58,016 bases of DNA from Caryophanales bacterium UBA6865 (GTDB lineage Bacteria; Bacillota_I; Bacilli_A; RFN20; CAG-826). Of this stretch, positions 15,340-23,371 are shown piece after piece. Each line of letters opens with the position of its first letter. Positions within the stretch are counted from its first letter, which is position 1. Below the pieces are notes generated by a model. The model searched no databases. It saw nothing but the letters and a program-made list of their open reading frames with translations, and was not told where the DNA came from. The stretch is from assembly GCA_002449265.1 (NCBI GenBank), contig DKCV01000010.1:64855-122870 (forward strand), given 5' to 3'. The position numbers and the translations under genes were made by a program.

Positions 15340-16074
15340 ATGGTAAAAGCGGCAATTGTAGAAGATGAAACTAGCTGTGCAGAAGAACTTAGTTCGTTTT
15401 TTAAACGTTATATGCTTGAAAACAATTTTTCCTTCCAAACTACGATTTTTACGACGGCGGATCAGTTCCTTGCTCATTATAAAGTCGGCGAATTCGATAT
15501 CATTTTTATGGACATCGAAATGCCAGGCACAAACGGGATGGAGGCAGCTAAAATACTCCGGAAAAAGGACAGCGAAGTCATTTTGTTTTTTGTTACTAAC
15601 CTTTCGCAATACGCCTTAGAAAGTTATGAAGTTCAAGCATTTAACTTTATGGTTAAACCCATTAAGTATGGCGATTTCTCCATGAAGATGGGGCGCGCGA
15701 TCAGACGCGTAGTTTCTGATAAGGACAATAAGCTCCTATTAACTTACAAAAACGATGATCGCGTTATGGAGAAAATCGTGCCGATATCTTCCATCCGTTA
15801 CGTTGAAGTTTGTGATCATAATATCATTTGGCACATGGTCGATGAGAACATTAATGGAGTTCGTGGGGAAACCATGAAAACGATTCAAGCAAGGCTATCC
15901 GGATATGGATTTGCGATGTGCGACCAGTCGTTTCTTGTGAACATTAAATACATTACTTCTGTAGATAAGGAAGAAGTTCATATTGGGAATGACGTCATTA
16001 AGATTTCTCGCCGTAGAAGGCAAGAGTTCTTAGCCGTGGTTGCTAGGCATCTTTCGTTTGCGGATTATAAATAA
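15340..16074 (+). CDS. LytTR-family response regulator (AgrA-like)
   Basis: A 244-residue response regulator. The receiver domain (about 1-120) has the acidic pocket E9-D10 (VEDE), the phospho-acceptor D58 (FMDIEMPG) and the late lysine (MVKPIKY). The LytTR DNA-binding domain (about 140-240) follows, with the SSIRYVEVCDHNIIWH strand and the QSFLVNIKYI motif. The ATG has GGGAGGG upstream at about 15327-15333. It is followed 28 bases later by an AgrC-like kinase, so the pair forms a classical quorum- or peptide-sensing type two-component system. Targets are not known; the small ORFs and the GH3 operon just downstream are natural candidates. Confidence 0.93.
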   Translation: MVKAAIVEDETSCAEELSSFFKRYMLENNFSFQTTIFTTADQFLAHYKVGEFDIIFMDIEMPGTNGMEAAKILRKKDSEVILFFVTNLSQYALESYEVQAFNFMVKPIKYGDFSMKMGRAIRRVVSDKDNKLLLTYKNDDRVMEKIVPISSIRYVEVCDHNIIWHMVDENINGVRGETMKTIQARLSGYGFAMCDQSFLVNIKYITSVDKEEVHIGNDVIKISRRRRQEFLAVVARHLSFADYK

Positions 16075-16102
16075 CGATGATTACTAAACGAGGACAATAA
16101 AA

Positions 16103-17437
16103 TTGACTTGGATTGCCTTATACAAATTCGTATTCATGAGTGAATTACTCATCGCAGAAACAATGCTCGCTTTTCCTTATCCTAAGCGAAAAGGCTTTAT
16201 ATACCTATTTCCGTTATCACTCATATTTTGTTATGCGGTCGCTGCTTTTTACCCACAGCAATACGTGAATAGTTGGCTTTCTTCCTCTTTCATGTTTTTA
16301 TCCTTTTTCTGCGTGACGATAGTGGGGCTAAAGATCTGTTTTAAGGTCAATTTCGTCAATGTGCTTTTTTGCGCGGTTTCCGCGTATACGGTTCAGCACA
16401 TTTCTTATTTAGTTTTTTCGCTCGTTGACCTCACACTTCTAAACGGGCAAGCTTTCATTTCTTCCGCCTATAATAACGAAGAGACGATATCCTTAAACGG
16501 CTTCGGCGGCATGATGGCCTTGAGCTTTGTCATCTACGTGACCATCTATTTTTTCATATACATATCCGCACAAGCGATTTTAAAAAAGTACGTTGGCAAA
16601 AACGGCAATTTGAAGTTTAAAAGTTTGACTGTCATCGCCTTCATCGCATTCGCACTCGTCGCCGATATCGTTATCTCCGATGTTTTCCGTTACACCGAAA
16701 ACGTCTCCAAACCGATTGAAATCCTCTATTACTCATTAAGCCTACTACTTTGTGTAGCGCTTCTGTGCCTACAAATGAATATGATCAAAAGAAAAGACAT
16801 CGAGGAAGAAATGGAAATGATGTCCACGCTTTACGAAGAACAACAAAAACATTACAAAATCCGAAAAGAAACCATCGATTTAATTAATATCAAGTGCCAT
16901 GACTTCCGTCATAAAATCCACATGCTCGGCGCGAATCGCTCCGTGGACGATGGAACGATTCAAGAGATGCAAAATCTCATTTCTTTCTATGATTTGGATA
17001 TCTCAACAGGTAATAAGACCATTGATACGATTTTGACGGAAAAGAGCCTTATTTGTCATGAGAAAAAGATTGATTTCACTTGTATTGTGGATGGGAAATT
17101 GCTCTCTTTTTTGAAAGAAGGGGACTTATACGCGCTATTCGGAAACATTCTTGATAACGCCGTTGAAGCAGTGGATAAAATCTCTGACCCATCAAAAAGA
17201 TGCATCAATCTTGTCGTGGAAAAAGAAAAAGGCGCGATAGTGATTCGACAAGATAATTACTACGTTGGCAAAATCACTAAAAACGATGAAGGGCTTATCG
17301 ATACCCGTAAATCCGACAAAGCCTATCATGGTTTCGGCATGAAATCGATTCGTGAAATCGTAACCCGTTATGACGGGATGCTTAATGTAGACATCATGGG
17401 TGGCGTATTTCGATTGAGCATCGTGTTTTTTAAATAA
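16103..17437 (+). CDS. AgrC-like sensor histidine kinase (HPK10, GHKL ATPase)
   Basis: A 444-residue membrane kinase. About six to seven transmembrane helices fill residues 1-225, followed by a short coiled coil. The phospho-acceptor is H266 in KCHDFRHKI, typical of HPK10/AgrC rather than classical HisKA kinases. The GHKL ATPase has the N-box FGNILDNAVEAVD and the G-box HGFGMKSIREIV. Start is TTG at 16103, which has GAGGA (16090-16094) at good spacing. No agrB or agrD gene is adjacent, so the ligand may be a linear peptide, a small molecule or a peptide made elsewhere. It is closed by a terminator at 17458-17489. Confidence 0.9.
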   Translation: MTWIALYKFVFMSELLIAETMLAFPYPKRKGFIYLFPLSLIFCYAVAAFYPQQYVNSWLSSSFMFLSFFCVTIVGLKICFKVNFVNVLFCAVSAYTVQHISYLVFSLVDLTLLNGQAFISSAYNNEETISLNGFGGMMALSFVIYVTIYFFIYISAQAILKKYVGKNGNLKFKSLTVIAFIAFALVADIVISDVFRYTENVSKPIEILYYSLSLLLCVALLCLQMNMIKRKDIEEEMEMMSTLYEEQQKHYKIRKETIDLINIKCHDFRHKIHMLGANRSVDDGTIQEMQNLISFYDLDISTGNKTIDTILTEKSLICHEKKIDFTCIVDGKLLSFLKEGDLYALFGNILDNAVEAVDKISDPSKRCINLVVEKEKGAIVIRQDNYYVGKITKNDEGLIDTRKSDKAYHGFGMKSIREIVTRYDGMLNVDIMGGVFRLSIVFFK

Positions 17438-17457
17438 TCAAAATCTCTTTTTATGCC

Positions 17458-17489
17458 AAAAACCTCTCGAATTCGCTTGCAGGTTTTTT
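17458..17489 (+). terminator. Rho-independent terminator after the kinase gene
   Basis: Stem AAAAACCT / AGGTTTTT with inner CGAATTCG symmetry and a T run ends the two-component operon. Confidence 0.75.
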
Positions 17490-17539
17490 CATATACTCGA
17501 CCAAATTCGGCGTGGAGCTAGCCGTCTTCGGCATAAACA

Positions 17540-17569
17540 TTTACAACACTTTAGGCTGCGTTGTATAAC
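17540..17569 (+). promoter_or_regulatory. Sigma-A promoter of second short-peptide locus
   Basis: TTTACA (17540-17545), 18 bp, TATAAC (17564-17569). It lies 18 bases before a short ORF that has its own Shine-Dalgarno. This is a second, separate transcript between the kinase terminator and the GH3 gene. Confidence 0.55.
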
Positions 17570-17586
17570 AACCCAAAAGGAAAAAT

Positions 17587-17697
17587 ATGGATTTGGTAGA
17601 GGAAAAAGACTTTAGCAAAATAATGATTGTAAGCCCTTTCCCTTTATTCGTTAGACGAATAAGGCATACCAAATATCCAAATGGGCGAAAGGGGTGA
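17587..17697 (+). CDS. Short ORF (36 aa), leader position of second small-peptide locus
   Basis: The 36-codon frame starts MDLVEEKDFSKIMIVSPFPL and ends with a very basic stretch (VRRIRHTKYPNGRKG). AAAAGG at 17575-17580 is well placed. It overlaps the next short frame and ends within GGGGTGAT, a Shine-Dalgarno-like sequence. The arrangement copies that at 8942-9007. Because it follows an AgrC/LytTR pair directly, a pheromone-like or leader-peptide role is possible, but there is no processing signal I can recognise. Confidence 0.35.
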   Translation: MDLVEEKDFSKIMIVSPFPLFVRRIRHTKYPNGRKG

Positions 17698-17827
17698 TAT
17701 ATGGATTAAAGGAATCGCGTTATCTATTTTGTTAGCAATCGCCGTTTGTTCTATTAAAAAAGAACTTAGCGGACGCGTAAGAAAAAAGCAAAACAAAGTA
17801 GTGGCACGTTCGTGTAATTGGATTTGA
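17681..17827 (+). CDS. 48-aa single-helix hydrophobic peptide, candidate type I toxin-like
   Basis: The frame reads MGERGDIWIKGIALSILLAI, then AVCSIKKELSGRVRKKQ and a basic tail: one membrane helix followed by positive charge. The only in-frame ATG (17681) lies upstream of the AAAGGGGTGAT ribosome-site-like sequence; an ATG placed correctly after that site (17701) is in another frame and stops after two codons. So either the start is non-standard or the gene is decayed by an indel. An antisense promoter (17830-17857) points into its 3' end, as at the 9004-9081 ORF. Confidence 0.35.
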   Translation: MGERGDIWIKGIALSILLAIAVCSIKKELSGRVRKKQNKVVARSCNWI

Positions 17828-17829
17828 AA

Positions 17830-17857
17830 AGTATACAACGAAATTCACTAGCGGCAA
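17830..17857 (-). promoter_or_regulatory. Antisense promoter at second short-peptide locus
   Basis: On the minus strand TTGCCG (plus 17852-17857), 16 bp, TATACT (plus 17830-17835). Transcription would start near 17823 and run against the 17681-17827 frame. A weak hairpin (CTTA/TAAG arms at 17765-17768 and 17778-17781) followed by T residues on the minus strand could end it near 17756, giving an RNA of about 67 nucleotides. Confidence 0.45.
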
Positions 17858-17897
17858 TAACGCCGCAAAAACGGCTCAAAACGTATGGAGGATTATC

Positions 17898-20800
17898 ATG
17901 GGCTTTAAGAAGATGAAATCTGCTACGAAAGGACTTTTGTCCTTAATTTTTCAGTGCGGAATTGCAACACTTTTATTTACCGCACTCATTGTTGGAACGA
18001 GCATTGCTTATTATTACGAACCAGAGATTAATACCGTTTTGGCTCCGCCTATCGTTGATAAAACGGCATTAACCCAAACAACTGCGGAAGGGCAAAAAAT
18101 GTCTGCCCGTATCATGGAAGAGGGCAGCGTCCTTTTACAAAATAAAGATAATGTTTTGCCATTGAACATTGAAGAAACACCAAAAGTTAATGTTTTTGGC
18201 TGGCATTCAATTGACTGGATTTACGGTACTGGAGGTGACCAGGTAGGTTCTGGCGGCGTACTTCCTGAAGATGACGATTTCGAGAAGAACATTGATTTTT
18301 ATCGTGCACTTGATAATTACAACATCGAATATAACAAAGACTTATATGACATGTATTATCGCTATTTCAAGCCATTCAATTTAGGACGCAGCTTGAAAAA
18401 CGGATATCTCAAGGATGCCCAAAAACTTGTAGAGCCGGATATCAACGATAAGAACTACTATTCGGACGCTCTTCTTGAGAATGCGAAGAATTATTCCGAC
18501 ACCGCCATTATGGTCATTTCTCGGCTTAGTGGCGAAGGCGAAACGAATCATGTTTATCAGCCTAAAAACGGACCAAAAGGTGAGACACAAGATAATGACC
18601 GTCACTACCTTGAAATTTCAACGGAAGAAGAAGCGCTTTTAACGTATTTAGGACAAACCTATGAAAAGGTTGTTGTTTTGATCAATAACTGCAATCAAAT
18701 GGAACTTGGATTCCTTGAAACAATTCCCGGAATTGATGCTTGCTTGTATGTTGGGTACACCGGAACGCGTGGCGCGGTTTCCATTCCTAAGCTTTTGTAC
18801 GGAGACGTTTCTCCTTCTGGAAAGCTTGTCGATACTTTTGCTTACGATTTATACACGAATCCATCCGTTATTTGGAACACGCCTGTTTGGGGAGTTGGCA
18901 AAGCGAGCTATATGGACAAAGTCGCAGGTATTTATATCGGTTACAAATGGTATGAAACCGCCGATGCGATGGGGCTTTGGAGCTCTACAAATGGTTATGA
19001 GAAAGGCTATGAAGGAGTCGTGCAATATCCATTTGGATACGGACTTTCTTATACAACCTTCGATTGGACGGTGGACGATATTAAAGTGGATGGGCAAACT
19101 TACGCGGCAAACGCAGCGATCAAGAAGGACTCTAAAATTGAATTCACCATCAGCGTGAAAAACACGGGCGATGTCGCTGGAAGAGAGGTAGTCGAAATCT
19201 TCGGCACAGCTCCTTACATCATGAGCGGAATCGAAAAGAGTGCGGTTGAACTTGTTAATTATGGTAAGACAAATGTGATCGAACCAAACGCAAGCGAAAC
19301 CATCAAGATTACTGTCGATATGTATGACATAGCGTCATATGACTGCTATGACAAGAATAACGACGGTCATAAAGGCTACGAACTTGATGCTGGTAACTAT
19401 GCGTTCAAGCTCATGAAAAATAGCCATGAAATCAATACCGTCAACTATAACGGGAGCCAAATCGAAGGAAAGTTCGATTTCAATCTAGCTTCAACTGAGC
19501 ATATTGATAATGACCCTGTAACAGGGCAAACCGTGAAGAACCTTTTCACTGGCGAAGACGCGATTGATATTGTTCCTATTGATAATACGACTTCAACATT
19601 TACGCCAGATACGCCATGGCTGACTCGCGCTGACTTCTCTACTCCTAACAAACTCACGGAATTAAGAAAAAAAGTGCGTTCTGAGAATCCGATTCTCGAC
19701 GAATACGACAAATTATCTTACGAAAGATGGATGGAGTGGGATAATGCGACAACGGATAAATTCGGTGATCCAATTGATCAAACGAAACCAACTTGGGGTG
19801 CTAGCGGTGATAAAAAACTAGCCGAAAAAGGCATTATTACAGAGCTTGGTAAAAAATTAGGCGAAGATTATAACGCTCCGGAATGGGAAGAAGTTTTGAA
19901 TCAAGTCAAATTCCAAGAAGCTCTGGATGTTATGAATCGTTATTACGGCTCGAAGGCCATTGACTCGGTTGGTAAGCCTGCGCTTAGTGATCTTGATGGG
20001 CCTACTCAAGTTAGAGGTTATAGCACTGCTCCACGCGGCACTGGTTATCCATCAATGGTGGTTACGGCGCAAACTTGGAACCAAGAACTCGCATATGAAT
20101 ACGGACAATCTTTCGGCAACGATATGAAGTCCGTTGGTGTAATTGGATTATGGGGCTTCGCCTGCGATTTACATGTCGATGCTTTTTTCGGGAGAAATAA
20201 TGAATCTCCTTCCGAAGATCCATTCCTCGCAGGAACAGTTATTGCCAAAGTAGTGAATGGTGTAAATACTCGCGGTAGATATACTTTCTTGAAACACTTC
20301 GCGGTTTATAACGCCTATTCCGAGCGGACTTATATGAGTGAACAAACACTTCGCGAAACACATTTGAAGGCATTCCGGAAGGCTTTTGTCGACGGAGGAT
20401 CGCTTGGCGCGATGACAAGTTATCAATCTGTAGGCGCGGAAAATTCCAATTATTCGGAAGCTTTAATCACCGGTGTTCTTCGTAAGGAATGGCAGTTTAA
20501 AGGCGCGGTGACTACTGACGCAATCCCTGGGAGCGATTATCAGTTCGAGGGGCTTGCTCGCTGTGGTGGCAACTTCGGCATGAATGTAGCCCTTGGTGTA
20601 GCCCCAACAATGAAGGATAAACTCAAGTATTCGGAAAGCGAAACGACTGGAAGAATGCAAAATAGAATGAGAGAAGCCGTTCACCAGATTCTTTATACCT
20701 GGCTTCGTGCTGATTATAACGAAAGAGCTTACGAAGCTAGTGGCAAAACAAGCGGAACTTATATTGCTTCAACTTCGATCAATTCCTGGGTCTGGTGGAA

Positions 20801-20906
20801 ACCATTCCTTATCTCGCTTGATGTAGTCGCGGGTTGCGCGCTTGCTTACTGGATGATTTGCGCGACGCTTAGTTTCGTTAAACTCGAAAAGGAGGAAAAC
20901 GCATAA
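17898..20906 (+). CDS. Membrane-anchored GH3 glycoside hydrolase with swapped domain order
   Basis: A 1002-residue GH3 enzyme whose domains run in reverse of the usual order. After an N-terminal membrane helix (about 14-38) comes the alpha/beta C-domain (about 60-390; GSVLLQNKDNVLPL, LSGEGETN, FGYGLSYTTF) and a fibronectin-III-like domain (about 400-520). The catalytic TIM barrel is last (about 680-930), with FGRNNESPSEDPFLAG, K799-H800 (KHFAVYN) and nucleophile D874 (GAVTTDAIPG). A second membrane helix (about 965-990) ends the protein. GGAGG sits before the ATG. Both ends being in the membrane should place the enzyme on the outer face. Its stop overlaps the next gene by one base. Reversed-order GH3 enzymes are known from rumen Firmicutes such as Ruminococcus albus and Butyrivibrio fibrisolvens. 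Confidence 0.9.
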   Translation: MGFKKMKSATKGLLSLIFQCGIATLLFTALIVGTSIAYYYEPEINTVLAPPIVDKTALTQTTAEGQKMSARIMEEGSVLLQNKDNVLPLNIEETPKVNVFGWHSIDWIYGTGGDQVGSGGVLPEDDDFEKNIDFYRALDNYNIEYNKDLYDMYYRYFKPFNLGRSLKNGYLKDAQKLVEPDINDKNYYSDALLENAKNYSDTAIMVISRLSGEGETNHVYQPKNGPKGETQDNDRHYLEISTEEEALLTYLGQTYEKVVVLINNCNQMELGFLETIPGIDACLYVGYTGTRGAVSIPKLLYGDVSPSGKLVDTFAYDLYTNPSVIWNTPVWGVGKASYMDKVAGIYIGYKWYETADAMGLWSSTNGYEKGYEGVVQYPFGYGLSYTTFDWTVDDIKVDGQTYAANAAIKKDSKIEFTISVKNTGDVAGREVVEIFGTAPYIMSGIEKSAVELVNYGKTNVIEPNASETIKITVDMYDIASYDCYDKNNDGHKGYELDAGNYAFKLMKNSHEINTVNYNGSQIEGKFDFNLASTEHIDNDPVTGQTVKNLFTGEDAIDIVPIDNTTSTFTPDTPWLTRADFSTPNKLTELRKKVRSENPILDEYDKLSYERWMEWDNATTDKFGDPIDQTKPTWGASGDKKLAEKGIITELGKKLGEDYNAPEWEEVLNQVKFQEALDVMNRYYGSKAIDSVGKPALSDLDGPTQVRGYSTAPRGTGYPSMVVTAQTWNQELAYEYGQSFGNDMKSVGVIGLWGFACDLHVDAFFGRNNESPSEDPFLAGTVIAKVVNGVNTRGRYTFLKHFAVYNAYSERTYMSEQTLRETHLKAFRKAFVDGGSLGAMTSYQSVGAENSNYSEALITGVLRKEWQFKGAVTTDAIPGSDYQFEGLARCGGNFGMNVALGVAPTMKDKLKYSESETTGRMQNRMREAVHQILYTWLRADYNERAYEASGKTSGTYIASTSINSWVWWKPFLISLDVVAGCALAYWMICATLSFVKLEKEENA

Positions 20907-22960
20907 TGAAAAAGCATTCTAAATCGTTCTGGGTTAAACTCATTAGCGGTGTGACTCTTGGCACAGCCGCTATTGTCACAACGCTTTCCGTTATGATTCC
21001 ATCTTATTTGGAATATAAAAACTATTACGACACCGCTATGGCGGATAAGGCGGAAAAAGAACGTTTAAGCAAATTACCGCTTGAATTCCTTGGTATCTCT
21101 GCTGAATTAGATGAAGATGTTAAATATTGGGATAATGACACTGCTGAACCACAAAACAGCGATTTTATCGTAAGGGCCAATTTTACTGAGAAAGGCAAAG
21201 ACTTCTCCAAGAAACTTTCTCCAAAAGAATTCGAGATGACTGTGCCTTCTGATTTTGCAAAAAATGGTGGAACGATTGTTTTTAGTTACACCTATATTCC
21301 AGAAAAAAATAGCGACGATGAGCCGAATCCTGAATCGATTACGAAAACTACGGAACTTACCTTATCGCTTGTTACCCCAGATGAAACCGTATTCAAAGTA
21401 GTGAAAAAACCTACATTTACCGAAGCCGGATATGCCGAAAACATCAAAGGGGCCCGTATAGATCTCGAACCTCTAGATGAAACCCATTACGATTATGTAG
21501 AAAAGATTAGTAGCGGATTCGGCGTTTTTACTCATAAAGAATCCGGAATCGTTATTAAAGTAGCAATAACCGATTCTTTAAGCCTATTTAGCGAAGATAA
21601 TCAAAGGTTCGACTATAACAATATTAATTGCCATTTTGCTCAGGATATCGAGAATTTAGCAATTTCCTTTGTAGATGAAAAATTTGCTATTGTGGCGAAA
21701 GGGGAGAAAGCCATAAATCTTGGTTCCATTGAAGGCGAGAAGACGGCAGTGGAATTCAAGGATGGTGAATTCTCTTTGAAAGGCACGATTAAAGTTCAAA
21801 GGCTTCTCGTTAAATCCTCTGCAAAAATTAATCTTAACGGTAGGGTTTATGTCGATGATATGCGTTCCGAAAAAGATAGCGAACTAATAGCGGGATGGAC
21901 GGGCAATTGCATTAATGTTGGAGAAAACGGCTACGCTGAACTAAATGGCAAAGTCACATTCAATGGTTCAAACAGTGGTACTGCAATCGAATTAAAGGGC
22001 GGCGCAAAACTTGTGCTAGGGCCCGATAGCAGAATTATTGTCAAAAATTGCGATTGGTCTATAGGGACATTCTCCGCAAACAAAGACGGACTAAAGGAAG
22101 GATACTTACTTCTTCCAGAAGGATTTAAGCGTAAAGACGGTAACATTTACGTTGGCGAGAATTGTATTATTGATCTCAGCGAGTGCTCACAAAAAGGATT
22201 CTGCAATATCAAAGCTAGCGAATTCTCTGAGTATGAAGTAGTAAAAGCCCCTGACGCTACACAGACTGGAACTGTTCGTCGTCCTGACGGAACTGAAATT
22301 GAACTCCCCGCTCTCAATTTCAGTGATTACGCAGGGAGCATCAGTGGCAAGAAACTAGTTTTCCGGCATAGCGGCACTCATCTTAAAATTGAATTGCCTT
22401 TAGAGAATGCCAATAACTTAAAAGTTGATGGACTTACAATTGACTGCACTGAAGAAGCTGGCTATAAGTTTACGATCGATAAAGGCAAAGAAATTAATAT
22501 TTCTGGTGTTTTAAACACCTCAAACCTTGGTTCTATTACTATTGCTGGTGAAGGCTCGCTTTCAATAGCAGGTGAAATTGCTGTATATGGAAGCAAATCT
22601 CTAGCAGTCGAATCGCAAAGCGCGCTTAAAGTCACAGGCACGACTGGAGATGCCATTAACGTTTTTGAAGACGGGAAACTATCTTTGTTTGGTAATGTCG
22701 AAGTAATATCGGCGGACGGAAAAACTGGTATTAATTTGCATAGCGAGAATTCAGCAATTCATCTTTCAAATACAAGTAGAGTAACGGCTTCTGGCGGTTC
22801 GTCTGCAATAGCTCATTGGGATAATAACGAACATGCCAAAGTTTATTATCCTTCAGATGCTACATATAGTGATGCAGAACGCAAAATAACATCTAAAGAT
22901 GGGAATATATTGCTTTCATACACTAGCTCTCTCAAAGTTGACTTTGTAGCCGAAAATTAA
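20906..22960 (+). CDS. Membrane-anchored, beta-helix-like surface protein
   Basis: A 684-residue protein with an uncleaved-looking N-terminal membrane helix (about 10-35) and a large exported part. The first 170 residues outside the membrane look like beta-sandwich modules. From about 270 to 680 short repeating beta-strand units with N-G and G-[ST] turns recur (for example LNGRVYVDD, LNGKVTFNG, ISGVLNTSN, LSIAGEIAVYG), which suggests a right-handed beta-helix or similar solenoid. I recognise no catalytic motif and no cell-wall sorting signal. The ATG overlaps the GH3 stop (TAATG), so translation is coupled. It probably acts as a glycan-binding or scaffolding partner for the GH3 on the cell surface. 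Confidence 0.65.
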   Translation: MKKHSKSFWVKLISGVTLGTAAIVTTLSVMIPSYLEYKNYYDTAMADKAEKERLSKLPLEFLGISAELDEDVKYWDNDTAEPQNSDFIVRANFTEKGKDFSKKLSPKEFEMTVPSDFAKNGGTIVFSYTYIPEKNSDDEPNPESITKTTELTLSLVTPDETVFKVVKKPTFTEAGYAENIKGARIDLEPLDETHYDYVEKISSGFGVFTHKESGIVIKVAITDSLSLFSEDNQRFDYNNINCHFAQDIENLAISFVDEKFAIVAKGEKAINLGSIEGEKTAVEFKDGEFSLKGTIKVQRLLVKSSAKINLNGRVYVDDMRSEKDSELIAGWTGNCINVGENGYAELNGKVTFNGSNSGTAIELKGGAKLVLGPDSRIIVKNCDWSIGTFSANKDGLKEGYLLLPEGFKRKDGNIYVGENCIIDLSECSQKGFCNIKASEFSEYEVVKAPDATQTGTVRRPDGTEIELPALNFSDYAGSISGKKLVFRHSGTHLKIELPLENANNLKVDGLTIDCTEEAGYKFTIDKGKEINISGVLNTSNLGSITIAGEGSLSIAGEIAVYGSKSLAVESQSALKVTGTTGDAINVFEDGKLSLFGNVEVISADGKTGINLHSENSAIHLSNTSRVTASGGSSAIAHWDNNEHAKVYYPSDATYSDAERKITSKDGNILLSYTSSLKVDFVAEN

Positions 22961-22992
22961 ATCAAGCATTCATAACAAAATAACAAGAAAAC

Positions 22993-23031
22993 GCGGGTTG
23001 ACTGAAAATCGGTTTGCCCGCTTTTCTTTTT
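22993..23031 (+). terminator. Rho-independent terminator of the GH3/beta-helix operon
   Basis: Stem GCGGG (22993-22997) / CCCGC (23017-23021) with a long loop is followed by a T-rich tail. Confidence 0.7.
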
Positions 23032-23371
23032 AATCGTGAAACCATTTTGTTAATACCAAAGCGCAATAAACGGTGGGATGCTGTCGATTTTTCAAATTCG
23101 TTTTCGTAAAAAGCAAAAAGGCGAGGAATGTTCTTTGTCTTGCTTCGACTAAAACAGCATAGGTATGCTCTTTCCGTCGAAAAACTATTGGATTATCTTA
23201 TCGAGGATATAAAAACGGAATATACAAGACCGTTGAAAAATTGATAAATAAAATTAAAAAGAAGATGCTGCGATAACACTTTATATGATTGGCTTGTAAA
23301 TTTGATGGTTTCAATAATAAGCGTTATGCCTTTTCGAATGTAGCCCGCTTAACCAAATTACGTTTTTTCGC
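23032..23371 (+). other. Intergenic region, mostly empty
   Basis: About 340 bases between the operon terminator and the convergent M24 peptidase gene. Apart from the possible 38-aa frame at 23128-23244 I see no gene, repeat or strong hairpin. Confidence 0.5.
23128..23244 (+). CDS. Possible small protein (38 aa)
   Basis: A 38-codon frame (MFFVLLRLKQHRYALSVEKL, then LDYLIEDIKTEY and a short basic end). GGCGAGGA lies immediately before the ATG, closer than ideal. The amphipathic composition is protein-like, but there is no promoter I trust. It could equally be a decayed remnant. Confidence 0.25.
   Translation: MFFVLLRLKQHRYALSVEKLLDYLIEDIKTEYTRPLKN

Noticed and set aside
18706..19158. 150-codon plus-strand frame inside the permuted GH3
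   Set aside because: Different frame of a gene with clear GH3 motifs; no independent start signal or family resemblance.
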